Source: Acanthamoeba sp. SK_2022b (lineage: Eukaryota > Discosea > Longamoebia > Acanthamoebidae). Taken from it: DNA of 64,000 bases. The DNA lies in the NCBI GenBank assembly GCA_027943245.1, contig JANDJZ010000253.1, positions 1 to 64,000 of the forward strand, written 5' to 3'. The notes under the pieces were generated by a model. That model searched no databases and was not told the origin of the DNA. It was given only the letters and a program-made list of their open reading frames with translations. How positions within the stretch are numbered: position 1 is the stretch's first letter; the number at the start of each line of letters is the position of its first letter. This document shows positions 33,757-44,542 of this stretch, in pieces. The translations under genes and the position numbers were made by a program.

Positions 33757-35408
33757 GTGTGTGTGCGTGTGTGTGTGTATGCGTTTCGCAAACCGGCCAC
33801 TAATTGGCTGTGCGTAACAGGTGAACTGCAACGCGAGCTGCTCATTCCCTGGGCCAAAGAGAAGGGCCGAGCCCTGTGCGCTGTGTTCAGACCCAACGGC
33901 AAGTCAGTCCATATCTTGGGTCTCGCCTACACCGGTCCGTCATCCAGCAAACCCCCGCCCACCTAACCGCGCCAGGTCTCACTCGTCGCTACAGACTTGA
34001 ACTCTCGCGCCTTGCAGCTGCACGTGTTCGACCTGGCCACGGCGAGCCCGCTGCATCGCGCCGAGCTCACCTACCACTGCGGCGTGACCTACTTCCCCGA
34101 GTGCTCCCTCTCCCCTTCGGGCCGCTGGTGCGCTCCCCCTTCCCGGGCACTCCGGGCGCCGGCGCTCTCATCATTCAAGAAAATAAAATATACCAATAAC
34201 AATTATAATAAAAACACGACCGTAGGCTCTGCGCGTTCTCTCCCGGCCGGGCCCTCTTGATGTGGGACCTCGCGCTGCTCGACCGGGCCGTCGCCGAGCT
34301 CCCCTGCAACCCCAGCCCCGGTCCCCACCCGGCGCGCAACCTCGATGCGCCGACCGCTGACCCCGCGCAGAGGGCCGACCCGGGAGATCCGATCTCGCTG
34401 CTGCGCGTGCTGGTCTCCATTCCCGCCACGGTCGAGGACCACCATGCCGACATGCTTCGGTTCGCGCTGACGAGGGACCTCTACGCGGCGGCCTCGTTCG
34501 GAGGCCCCGACCCGCCCGGCGTGACGCGCGTTCGGATCATGCAGCTGGTCGACCACGGCGAGCCGGTGCAGGTGGGCTACGCCTTCGTGCCGCGGGCGCG
34601 CATCGAGCAGCTGGCGGTCAACTCGCGCATGATGGCCGCCTGCGTCGAGGACGCCGACGTGATGCTCTTCCGCTACGCCCACTCCGACGCCCGCGAAGGC
34701 GACGAGGCCTACGCCGGCCGGCGCAACAAGAAACACAGGCCACACGAAGATGAGCTGAGCGATGACGACCGTCGGTGCGACGAGGAGCTGAGCCTGCTCG
34801 AGCAACCCCTGCACATCGCGGCCTCGTTCTGGTCGCCGCCGCAGCCGCGCATCTTCATGGACGAATGGAGCATGTACTACTTCGCCGACTTTCGCAAGCC
34901 CGAGGACGACGCCGTCCTCCAGTTCAGCGTCGACGCTCTGCTACGGTCCGACTGTGGCCACCGCACGCCATGGCCCGCTCCCGCGTCGGCGCGGTCGACA
35001 GTGAGGCCCTCACAGGCGCCGCCACCCGCGGCCACCCCGCTCGTTCGTGAGCCGGCGCCCATCGATGCAAGGAGCGGTAAGCGTAAGCGGGGCGCCCATC
35101 AAGAGACCGAGATCACCGAAGGCGCACGCGATCCGCCCTCCGACCGAGCGCAGGCCTTCGCGACGGTGTCGGACCGCACGGAGCCGGCGCCGCTGCCCCA
35201 GCCCGGCGGGGTAGAGGACTGGCGGCGTGCGCTGGTCGCGCGACTGCCGCTGTCCGACGGCACGTCGAGGGACCTCGACGCCGGAAGCAACGAACGGTCC
35301 GTGATGCTGCTGTTTGGCGAGGAGGTCATGCTGCACGTCGGCCACGCTTGCATCACCGCGCGCAACAACAACCACCACTCGCGCTACCGCCTCCTCCGCT
35401 TCAGCTGA
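32635..35408 (+). CDS. F-box protein with a beta-propeller-like region
   Basis: Probable SCF adaptor. An acidic N-terminus (EGEEEPELMDDEEVADPF) leads to an F-box split by an intron: MTVPLEVTLHILACL ... VSKWWLSVVRAEEEVLWARA, WNNLCMSLPRG. The middle exons read like WD-type blades: GNILSITKCKSQVSGQCDTW, NGLVVHVSPHGFLIYDLESG, GRALCAVFRPNGKSVHILGL, LQLHVFDLATASPLHRAEL, ALLMWDLALLDRAV, but the repeat consensus is weak. The last exon (from about 34245) is long, with a basic/acidic insert (RRNKKHRPHEDELSDDDRRC) and a Pro/Ala/Arg-rich stretch, and ends NNNHHSRYRLLRFS. The first intron and the F-box join are uncertain. Two introns are TG microsatellites (33476-33536, 33696-33780). Its stop lies 62 bases from the stop of the convergent dynamin-like gene. 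Confidence 0.75.
33476..33536. repeat. (TG)n microsatellite, second F-box gene intron
   Basis: Pure TG run shortly after the exon ending LHRRKT. Confidence 0.9.
33696..33780. repeat. (TG)n microsatellite, interrupted, second F-box gene intron
   Basis: TG run with TTG and GCG interruptions directly after the exon ending FLIYDLESG. Confidence 0.9.
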
Positions 35409-35470
35409 TACTTGCCCGGCCCAATGAATGAATGTATGGCTTTATAATGGGTTAATGTTGTCCAAAGGTC

Positions 35471-35872
35471 CTAGGGGGTCGAGGCCGAGGTCTCCTGTTG
35501 GATCTTGGCGTCGTCGTCATCGTCGGCTTCGACTTCGGCTTCGGCTTCGGCCTCATCATCGTCGTGAAGGCTCAGGTGTTCGGCATTCTCGCGAAGCAGC
35601 ATGAGCTGGGTGCTGAGGTCCTGGTGCAGCTGGCGGATGGCCGCCGCTTGTCTCCCGTACATCTCGGCCTGCGCGGACGCTCTGTGCGAGCTCTGGCAGA
35701 TGCCGTAGGGGTCTTGATTGTTGCCGTGGATCTTGGGAGAGGTGAGCTTGTGCTTGAGGAACACATCCAGACGAGTGTCGTTGTCCTCTTCCCCGTCGAT
35801 CACCGGGCACCTGCAGGTGTAAAAAGGAGAGGACGCCAAAGTGGGCAGTGAGAAGCCTGGCCAATGTACAGC

Positions 35873-35924
<52 letters not shown>

Positions 35925-38657
35925 GAAGGGCACTTACGCGGCCTGCATGACCTCGCCGGTGACAGTGCTCATGAGCGTGTTTGAGAAGAGCATCTTGTGG
36001 ACGTAGAACTCTCTGTTGAGCATGTTGTGCAGAGCTTCGACGTCCTCTTTCTCCTTCAGGTTGAGCGACTCGGGCGCCTTCAACGGGTTCCTGATATCTC
36101 CCTTGACCTCCTGTGCATGCGACACTCCTGGTCAGCCACTGCCACGGGAGACCCATGTGCTGGGGGAGGGGAGCGTACGGCTTGCACGCCGGTGTTGGTG
36201 GAGGGACCAGATTTGCCAGCCGTCTGCTTGGCGGCGGCCGAGAGCGTGTCCTCGAGGAAGCTCGACATGTTCCAGTTGTGGAACATCCACGTCGACCGGT
36301 ACTGCTGGACCAGCTGCTGCTCGCACCTGAGCGCCCGAATCTCCAGCCATTCGTTGAAGGCGTTCCTCAGCTCGCTCACGAACGCTTGGTTGTTGGCTGC
36401 CACAGCCAGCTGGGCGCGTTTGCGCATGAGGGCGATCACCGGGTCGAAGGAGTCGCGCAGGCAGAAGGCCATGCGCCATACGGCGTAGGGGATGAACGGC
36501 AGCAGGCGCTCCTTGAGGGCCCCTGTGAGCAGCATCGGGATGGCCACGGGCGGGTTGCGCAGGTTGACGATCATCGGGTGATGCTCAGCCGCCAGCACCT
36601 GGTCGGCCCTGAAGACCGGCGGCTGGATGGCCGTGATGCGCGCCAAGTTCTCGCTGTTGACTCGATCGGCGCGGGCCATGGTGACGGCCTTGAGGCGAGC
36701 GTTGGGCACATCCTTGTGGTAGGTGGCGCCGTCGTTTGGCACCGGGCTGATGCCCCGCCCCTGCAGGAACGCCATCGCTGCCATGTGCTCCTCCTCCATC
36801 GTCCTGCCGTGCTCGTCGAGGAAGTCGGTGGAGAGCGAGATCTGCTGCAGGAGCTGCAGCAGGGTTTCCTTGAACTGGTTGATGAAGTCCGACGCCACCT
36901 CGACTCCCGAGCGGCGCACCAGGCTCGGGTTGACGCTCTTCGCCAGCGCCTGCTGCTCCTTCTCGAGCTCGGCCGCTCGCTTGAGGAGCTCGTCGAAGAG
37001 CAGCTGGGCGTTGTCCATGAAGTCCCTGTTGATGAGGCCCTGCAGGTTTCTCTGGAAGCGCTTCCAGCCCCACCTTCTCCTGTAGATCTCGCGCTTGCTG
37101 CACCCCGGCGCGCTCTCGAGGAACTGCTCGCTCTCGGCCTCCTTGACGTCGAGCTGCCTGTCGATCTCGCTCCTCACCTGCCGCCACGGCTGGTGCTTCT
37201 GTGTCTCCTCGGGGATGTTGTGCAGGGCGATGAACCACGGCTGGATGGCTTCTTTGGACGGGTCGGCCCAGGCCTGGTCGAGCTGATGGTCGAGGTTGCC
37301 GCCGGCACACTTTTGCGGCAGCAGGTCGGCCATGGTGGCCGCTACGACCGTGCGCTCCATCATGGGGTCCACCTCGCGGAAGAAGTCGAGCGTGAGCACG
37401 TCGTCAGAGGTGTCGAGGTTGGCCCTCTTGACCCACAGGATGCGCTGGATGGGCTTGCGCCCATGGCGGTGAGAAGAGGTGGCACCGGACAGGGTGGTCC
37501 GGTCCGGGTTGTCGAGGTACTTGTGGATGAGGCTCATGATAGCCCTCTTCTCCACGATGCGGCCGTCCCTGGCGCGCGTGTCGATCGACCTGGGCGAGAT
37601 GGCGCCGGGCAGGTCGATGAGCGTGAGGGTGGTCACGTGCGGGTCCTCGATGGTCACCTCCAGCTCGTGCTCGGTGTCGATCTGCGTCAGGCCCTGCATG
37701 ATGCGACTGATGTGCGCGCTGAGGTCGGTGATGGTCAGGTTGGCGTGCTCCTGGCCCAGCCATCGGAAGCTGCAGAGGGGCTGCTGGAGCTCGATGTTGC
37801 GTCGGATGCGGTAGATGACTGCGCACATGGTGGCCGTCCCGGTGCGAGTGAAGCCCAGCGGGAGCCGGAGCAGGGCTTCGAAAAGGCTGGTCTTGCCCGA
37901 CGACTGCATGCCGACGACGATCAGCTGGTTGCTGTACTGCGACAAGCCCAGGCTGTTTTTGACGAGATCGATGGGTGGAAGGGGGGGGGGCACAGACAGA
38001 AATAGATGAGCTCATGCGGTGGGGCCATGGTGATGCCACAGGGACATCATGGTGGGACACGTACGTGTGAGCGACCTCCTCGGCCACCGAGTAGAGGGCG
38101 GCCTTCTTCTGGCCTAGGGTGTTGCAGCCTTTGAGGATGGTGTGCAGCTTCTTCTGCAGTGCTGCGAGCTTGGCCGGGTTGACGGCCTTGGCGCGAGCGG
38201 AGAAGACTGGATGTCTCTGCGGTATGGGCAAGGGCGGGTTTGGTTGAACGTCAATCTCGTGCTCGTCTATGGGCTCTCCTTCATCGTCGCCTCCCGCTGT
38301 GCTTTCCAAGACCTCCGTCGACGTGGAAGGGAGCAGGGGCTCCTTGCCCTTGACCTCCTCAAGTTGACCTTCTTCCATCTTTGGAGTTGCTGGCGGTGTC
38401 GCCTGGCGGAGAAGAGAGAGAGTTGATAGATGTTCTAGAGGGCAACGCGAAAGTAGGCGTACCAGCTGGTCTTTGTGGGCTTCTGGCGCTGTAGGCGACG
38501 GTGGCCCGTTCTCGCCACTTGCTGGTGGTGTCAACTTAGTCGTTGGCGGGGGCTCGTCTTGTTGGTTGTTCGGACTCTTGCGCGGCGCCTTCTTTTTGCC
38601 CGAGCGCGGTCGGGCGGGAGTGGAGCTTAGGTTTGCTGTAGTCTGCGTTCCTTCCAT
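35471..38657 (-). CDS. Dynamin-family large GTPase
   Basis: Membrane-remodelling GTPase. Exon 1 (ATG 38657) is Lys/Pro/Thr-rich. The following exons add a Pro/Glu-rich linker and a Lys-rich helix (KLAALQKKLHTILKGCNTLG). The GTPase domain then begins IVVGMQSSGKTSLFEALLRL (P-loop G-x-x-S-S-G-K-T) with TRTGTATMCAV (switch I Thr) and LTLIDLPGAI (DxxG). The guanine-specificity motif, normally T-K-x-D, appears as T-M-A-D in VVAATMADLL. A long helical middle/effector region follows (RWGWKRFQRNLQGLINRDFM, ELLKRAAELEKEQQALAKSV, SEIDRQLDVKEAESEQFLE), with no PH domain and no proline-rich tail. The C-terminus is EVKGDIRNPLKAPESLNLKE ... NAEHLSLHDDDEAEAEAEVE. About 800 residues in six exons, the largest about 36180-37993. 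An intron near 35875 is a TG tract. Confidence 0.85.
35875..35922. repeat. (TG)n microsatellite, dynamin-like gene intron
   Basis: Pure TG run between the last two exons. Confidence 0.9.
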
Positions 38658-38916
38658 CGTTCTTCCTGAGGTTGAGGTCTTGTGTTCCGCTGTTGTCTGC
38701 AAAGGACTGGAGGAAAACGCTTTTGTCGGCGCGATGCCTTCGCCGGAAAGGACTTAGTGCGGACACCTTAAAATCGCCCAATCGCGCTAAGGACAACAAA
38801 TCTCGCCTAAACCACAGACTTCGCCGGAAGTGACGACACACATGACGCAGGCAATGTTTATCGCTCCTTCTTACACTCTTACAAAGCTGCACCAAACCAA
38901 AGGTTAAACACACGCG
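38658..38916. promoter_or_regulatory. Bidirectional promoter, dynamin-like (-) / GTPase-Hsp20 (+)
   Basis: 259 bases between divergent ATGs. Contains several CGCCGGAA(A/G) and TCGCC strings in both orientations (e.g. 38730-38835), which could be shared factor sites. Confidence 0.4.
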
Positions 38917-40979
38917 ATGGAAGCTCCCCAAAAAGACCAAGCCCTCAGCCTCAAGCTCGCCCAAGAGACCGAAGCTCTGGCCGCTGACCTAAAGAAGGTG
39001 AAGAACGAGCAAGACGATGATGGCGAAGAGAGCGAGGACGAAGACGATTACTATGACAGCGAAGATGAAGAAGACGAGGTCGTTTCTGATGCAGGAGAAG
39101 AGGACAACGACGAGTACCTCGCGCGCACCGAAGAGGAGGAGAAGCAGCTGCAAGAGTCGCTCAAGACCTACGCTGCGGTCATCTGCATCTCCACCATCGT
39201 CAACCTGCACCGCGGCTGGAAGATTGCTGGTTCATTTTCTCAACCCTCCCCTGTTGCGCTATACAGTTGCTGACGAAAACACACAACAGGCACGGTCGGG
39301 AAGGACATGGCCACGCAAGTCGGCAGGCGGCTGGGTGTCATCGGCGAGTTCAAGAGCGGCAAGACGTGGTTCCTCGCCCTGCTCTTGGGCCTCGCTCTGG
39401 TGCCCGACAAGACCATCCCCACGCTTGGCCTCAGCGTCGCTCTCCCCGCAGCCCCACAAGCCCAGGTGGCCCAGAGCCGTCGGGAGCGCGTAAGGCCTCG
39501 CCAGAATGAGAACGGGGGGGCTACCGAGCGGCGAGAGTACGTTGTGCTCGATACTGAGGGCAACGAAATGGCCACTACTGGTATGCAGTTGCCATTATCT
39601 CCACACCTCACCCTAGAGTATAAGTCTGACACGGATCTTCTGTGGTGGGCGCCGCCAGACCGAAAGCTTGACGATGTGCGGGCAAAGGAGCACTTCCTGA
39701 GAGAGCTCACCTTCCATGTGGCTTCGGCGATCATCTACGTGACAGCCAAGTACCGGCGCAGCACGCAGACCACCATCAAGAGCGTGGTACAGGCCTTGGG
39801 CTCCACCATCGACCACCGCAACCGCCTCAACGTGGTCCACAACCTCATGCACGTTGAGAACCAGGAAGAACTCGACCGGGCCATTGATGTACGTCCACCT
39901 CACCAGCATGTTCCTCGCTTCATAAACATGCACAGTGTTATGGAGTACTGAGTGGCTGCGTGGCATCTTGAAGGAAATCTATCGCGTGTACGAGGACAAC
40001 ATAAGGGAAACCAAGCTCAACAACGGCATCTCGGTGCACGACTCGGAAAAGACGAGACATTGGTTCCTGGCCAACCAAAACACCGACTTTGGCAAGAAGC
40101 TCAACGAAGACACGCTCGAACAGATGCGCACTCAACTCCTGGGACAGGTGAACGGCGACTCCATCAACATTCTCGACAAGGTGGGCCTCCCATCTTGGAG
40201 AATCTCCTTCCCCTGGCGATGGACTGGCGGACCTTGTTTTGACTGTGCGATGGCACTCATAGGTGTGTGCCTTTGCCAATGCCAAGCTGCCCAACTACGT
40301 TCGCGGATTCGGCGACCACTACGAGATGAAGGTGGTGGACGACTACATCCGCCCTGTGGACAAGAAGACCGGCAAGCCATGCGAGAACACTCGGTTCCCG
40401 CTCAAGAAGCTCGTGTTCATCGAGGGTGGGAGCGTCATCGCCGAGGACGAGTTCCAGCTAACTGTAAGCCTCCAACCATTCCTCCCGCTCTATGGTCGGC
40501 CTAGCTTAGCTCACCCTTATTCCTCCATCACTGGCATAGGGCGAAGTGCGCGACATCGAGAATGGGTACAAAGTGGTGGTCGAGATGCCGGGCTTCTCTG
40601 AGGCCGACCTTAACACCGAGAGGCTGCAATTGCAGATCAGACGCGACCTCAAACTCGTGATCAAGGCCTACCGGGCTCCCGAAGAGAGTAGCGGCGAGAT
40701 TGTGTCCATGTCAGGTAAGCACTTGATCACTTGAAGGAGAGAGTTCGAGGAGGTGGAGATGCACCAGCCACTCACAGACTCGCCACTGATACAGCTCGCA
40801 AGTACGGACCGTGCGTCTGGGAATGGGAGGCCCACCCCGATAACCCCTTCAAGAAGCCGCGCAGGGACGACATCAGCCTCGTCAACGGTGTGCTGACGAT
40901 CTTGCTCAAGAAGAAGGGCGCCGTAGTGACCATCGGCGCCAACAAGAGCAAGCCCTCACCGCCTAAAAGTGAGAACTAA
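38917..40979 (+). CDS. P-loop GTPase fused to a C-terminal Hsp20/alpha-crystallin domain
   Basis: The N-terminus is a helix and a strongly acidic run (GEESEDEDDYYDSEDEEDEV). A GTPase-like domain follows: LGVIGEFKSGKTWFLALLLG (G-x4-G-K-T), YVVLDTEGNE (DxxG), then AIIYVTAKYRRSTQTTIKSV and LNVVHNLMHVENQEELDRAI. No N-K-x-D motif is seen; the VVHNL segment sits where GB1/RHD3-type GTPases have their RD motif. After DEFQLT / GEVRDIENGYKVVVEMPGFS comes an alpha-crystallin domain: DLKLVIKAYRAPEE, and the strand motif ISLVNGVLTILLKKKG, close to the Hsp20 signature NGVLTI. The tail is SKPSPPKSEN. About eight exons, roughly 560 residues. The fusion suggests a nucleotide-controlled chaperone, or a membrane GTPase with a chaperone module; this is inference. 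Part of this gene was copied into the island downstream (44190-44425). Confidence 0.8.
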
Positions 40980-43900
40980 CCATCACCTTCGCCGTCAGAT
41001 AGAATGCCTGTTTGAACTTGACGCAATTCGTGCGGGTGGGCCGTGCATGAAGTTGTTGGACTTTGAGTTCGCTGGTAAAATCATGTCTGTCCACAGCTTG
41101 CTGTCGATCAGATTTAAAACCCTGTCACTCTTGTTTTACTTTGTATCTTTTGCTTTACTTGCAACATCATCACCCTACAGCTCTGCTGACAGGTTAATGC
41201 TCACCATGGTGTTTACACTGTCTGGTTGCAAAGGTTAAGTAAAACAAGCAGAATGGATGTCACAAAACCCTGAGGCTTAACTGGGCACCCAACCTCACCA
41301 GGGAAAAAGCATGTGGGAAAAGGGGTCCTCAAACACCTGAAGATATCAGTCCACCTCTCTGCTTTGCCAGCTGCCAATGGCCATGATCTGCTCCTGCCAC
41401 ATCCTGGCAACCATGGCAGCTGAGGCACCACCAATATGCAAGGAGTGCAAGGAAACTGTTGTGGTCAGGCCTGTGGGAATGGATCTGAGTAGCTTTACAG
41501 GTTCAGACCATGCACCTTCAGTATGATCTGCCTTATTTCTCAACAATGAGTTATCATCAGCATCCCTTAAGAAGTGGACAACATGTGGAACTGAGTGACC
41601 CATAAGGCCATTGAGGTGGCAGCTCTTCCAATCCAGACTGTGTTGATGTGATGAAAAGTTGGAGTGGCGCCTTTGGCATGTTCTAGTAGGGCCTGCATTT
41701 GGCTGATGACAAAATAGATATCAGAACAAGCAATACACAAGAACCAATGTGCATCAGGTCCAAATTTTTGTCAACATGAACCAATGTGCATTGGTGCATT
41801 GTCTATTCAGGGGCGGAAGTGTACACTGGAGTGTGGAGAGATGCTGATTTTAGCTTGATCTGTCCAATTAAAAAAGCTGATCAATGTAAACTGCTTGAAA
41901 TATGTCCAGTGCCACCAGCAACAGTGACAGGAAGCCCAGCATGAACACATTCTTGTTTTCAGACCAACAGTTGCCAGCCTGCAGATAGAGGATGGCGTGT
42001 GAGAGAAGGATGGGTATATGTATGAAGAAGTGCCACCTTTAAAAATGCAAACATGAAAACCATTAACCTTCAGCTTAAAGGAAGAGGGCAATCATTTATT
42101 TTTCCAAAAACTCCGTTTGAGGTTCTTGGCCATTATGTTTTTGTGCTTGATGGTACTCCGTGCTGCTTGCACCACATGGCCAGCTCCTTGGTGGGCATTG
42201 CCTTGATAGTGGCTGGAAGCTGTAGTAGTTGTAGGTGGAGCAACCAATGAATCATTTTTCATTCCAACTCTCTTTTTATAATGCTCTCCTCTGCACAAAC
42301 TTTTGATAGGGCATGCCCATTTGACAAAGTAGGTAAGGGGAGACCCACTTGACAAAGTAGGTAAGGAGGAGAGTGTCAGTTAGGTGGTTAGCAAACAGCA
42401 ATCCACCACACATTGGATGAGAAAATTGACTTTGTTGTGGACTACCACCTTAACTCTTCATCTGTGACCCTCCTTGGAAGTGCCTGGAGGAAGTGCACCA
42501 CATGCTTGCTGCAGCTGCTTATCTTGCTCACCTCAACCTTGCTTGTTCCAAATGTCTCTCCTACAAACACAGGGCCAACATTGCACGCTCTCCAACCTCA
42601 TCATCACCACCCTCTTCAACCACTTGTGTTCTTGCCTCTCTCCCATCCCAGCTGATCGCCCATGCCCACACTCTCTACCGCCAGGCTGACAACTGCTATG
42701 CTGAGAACAAGAATACTTACATCCTTGCCTTTCTTTCTGTTCTTGTAGGTCTTGATGTCTTCATGGATGTCTACTTCAGCTTTCCGCTTGTGGGACACAC
42801 CCATGAGGACATTGACCAACTCTTCTCCACTGCCCAAACCAAGTTTTGCCACACCAGCATCCACCCTCATATGCGTTACCCCTCCTTTTCCTTTGCATGT
42901 TTTGGTCTGGGTGAGGACCCCTCTTCAGTGCAGACAGACTGCAAGAACTTGTCCAAATGGCTGTGCAGCAGCATTCATGTAGATTTTGGTAAGTTGCGCA
43001 TTCTCAACCAAGCCAGGGACTGGAAGTCTTGGTTGGCCAACTGGATGCACCACATCTCTGGCCACTCTTAACCCCATGTCTTCCATTTCTTAAAGAATGC
43101 TGATGGTGTTCCTGTGATACAAGACAAGGCCTTACACACATCAGGTGAATGGTCACAAGCCTATCAGCTGCTCAGTTGGTGAGTTTGTTCTCCCACCTCC
43201 TTGGCTTGCCATCTTGGTCATCCCTCATAAGAACCTGCAGATGTTCCCTACACACTCCCACCACAAAGCCCTGATGCAGATGTCCTGCTTGAAATGCAAG
43301 CCCATTGCACAGAACTCCTCTTCTTGCACATTGTTACTTTTTTCTGAACACTCTGTTTACATCTGTGTATGGACAGATTATGAATGGGTTTTCGGTCATT
43401 TCCTTGAATGCTAGGTTCTTTTCTGAACTCTCCATTGACTACTGGTTCCTCCAGCACAATGAGACAGGTGCGCTTTACTGTGACAATCTTTATCTTCATC
43501 TGGGCATTCAAAGAAATGACCAAGGTGAACAGAAGTGTGCATCCTGTGGATTTCGCCTGGCAGCCACTTGAATGCAAGTCTGGAAACAAGTGAGGGAGTT
43601 GTCAAGCTGAGAGGCAGCAGCAGAGTGTGGAGTGAGAGAATGGAACATGGTTGAAATCTGGATGGGAGTTGGGGAGGCAGCCTCCACACCCTCCCAATCT
43701 TGAACCTGCTACCACTCAGCAAGCTCCCTTTTTAATGATCCCAAAAATGTATATTCTGTACATTCACAGATGTCATATTACCTTTTTCATCACAAACCAA
43801 CAAGAGAAGTGTTGACCCAAGGCACATCAGTTCTTCCACCCCAGCCCTGAGATGTACATAGCTTAGGTAAAGAAATTTCGCGCGTGCACAAATCTTTACC

Positions 43901-44190
43901 AAATTTCGTACCTGTAACATGTTCCAACAATTTAAACACAATTCATGTTGACCAATCCATTTTGTTACAAAACTTCCAATTTTCGAATCTTTATCAGTGC
44001 ACAGAATTGGCAGCTTTTTTTTTGAGGCCTTGCACCTATATCAGTGTGTCACTCTTTCCTATGGCATCTGCCAGAGCATGCACAGAAAACCTACGCAGCT
44101 GGGACAAGCAGCCAGCACCCAGCAGCTTCATTGCCAATGCAGGGGACCAGACCCATGATGTTAGCTAACATTTGCAAAAATGAACATGAG
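40980..44190. mobile_element. AT-richer island with transposon-derived sequence
   Basis: After the GTPase-Hsp20 stop the base composition drops visibly in G+C for over 3 kb. The exon-intron texture and dinucleotide microsatellites disappear and many short frames on both strands are broken. Inside lies a frame related to a transposon-borne family (42413-43071). A near-exact 18-base direct repeat (TTGACAAAGTAGGTAAGG at 42321-42338 and 42349-42366) sits upstream of it. Terminal repeats and target-site duplications could not be found by eye, so the ends are approximate. Best read as an old insertion or several nested ones. Confidence 0.55.
42413..43071 (+). pseudogene. Transposon-type ORF remnant (VGHTHEDIDQ family, DUF7869-like)
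   Basis: From about 42650 the frame reads LYRQADNCYAENKNTYILAF, LSVLVGLDVFMDVYFSFPLV, GHTHEDIDQLFSTAQTKF, ending WLANWMHHISGHS. The pattern D-N-C-x-x-E-N-K-N, then V-G-H-T-H-E-D-I-D-Q-x-F-S, is typical of ORFs in repetitive elements of animals, oomycetes and fungi, often called DUF7869. The acidic and His residues suggest a nuclease-like fold, but that is inference. The 5' part runs in another frame (DFVVDYHLNSSSVTLLGSAW from 42413), so at least one frameshift is present. Codon use is far less G/C-biased than in host genes. Confidence 0.55.
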
Positions 44191-44425
44191 CTGTGGCTGC
44201 TGTATTTGGCAACCACTATGAGACAAAGGTGTTGGATGAATAGAAAGTTGACAAGAAGACCAGTAACCATGTGCAAATGATAAGCTTCATGTTCATTGAT
44301 TCCTGGCCCTATTTATTTCTCCTGCTCTCTGGCTGTCTTTGCACAGCTCACATGAGTTCGAGGAGATGGAGAGGCACCAACTCACAGTTTCGCCAGCTGT
44401 GCCCAGCAAGTGCGGTGGTATGTGA
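44190..44425 (+). pseudogene. Decayed partial copy of the GTPase-Hsp20 gene
   Basis: 44208-44280 aligns with the exon at 40309-40390 (shared strings ACAAGAAGACC and GG.GACCACTA.GAGA). 44281-44305 aligns with 40405-40425. 44352-44425 aligns with the last intron and exon start at 40741-40815 (shared GAGTTCGAGGAG, TGGAGA, GCACCA, CTCACAG). Stop codons and frameshifts interrupt it (GATGAATAG). Many differences turn C or G of the parent into T or A. The Hsp20 exon between the last two aligned parts is missing. Confidence 0.6.
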
Positions 44426-44542
44426 GTCACCACTGGTCTCGCTTGATTGGTGCTTTTCTTTTTGGTCTTCTTTTATTCCAAGCTTGCCAGTAAGGCCCCA
44501 CCGGGGCACGTGTTGAACTGGGACCTGGTCCCAGACAACGGC

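Noticed and set aside
36113..38005. 630-codon open frame on the plus strand
   Set aside because: Exact antisense of the dynamin-like gene. Its His/Val/Leu/Gly-rich text is what reverse reading of G/C-ending codons produces, and no domain is seen.
41807..42091. Minus-strand Cys/Trp-rich frame in the island
   Set aside because: No family resemblance and AT-rich, unbiased codons. Probably chance.
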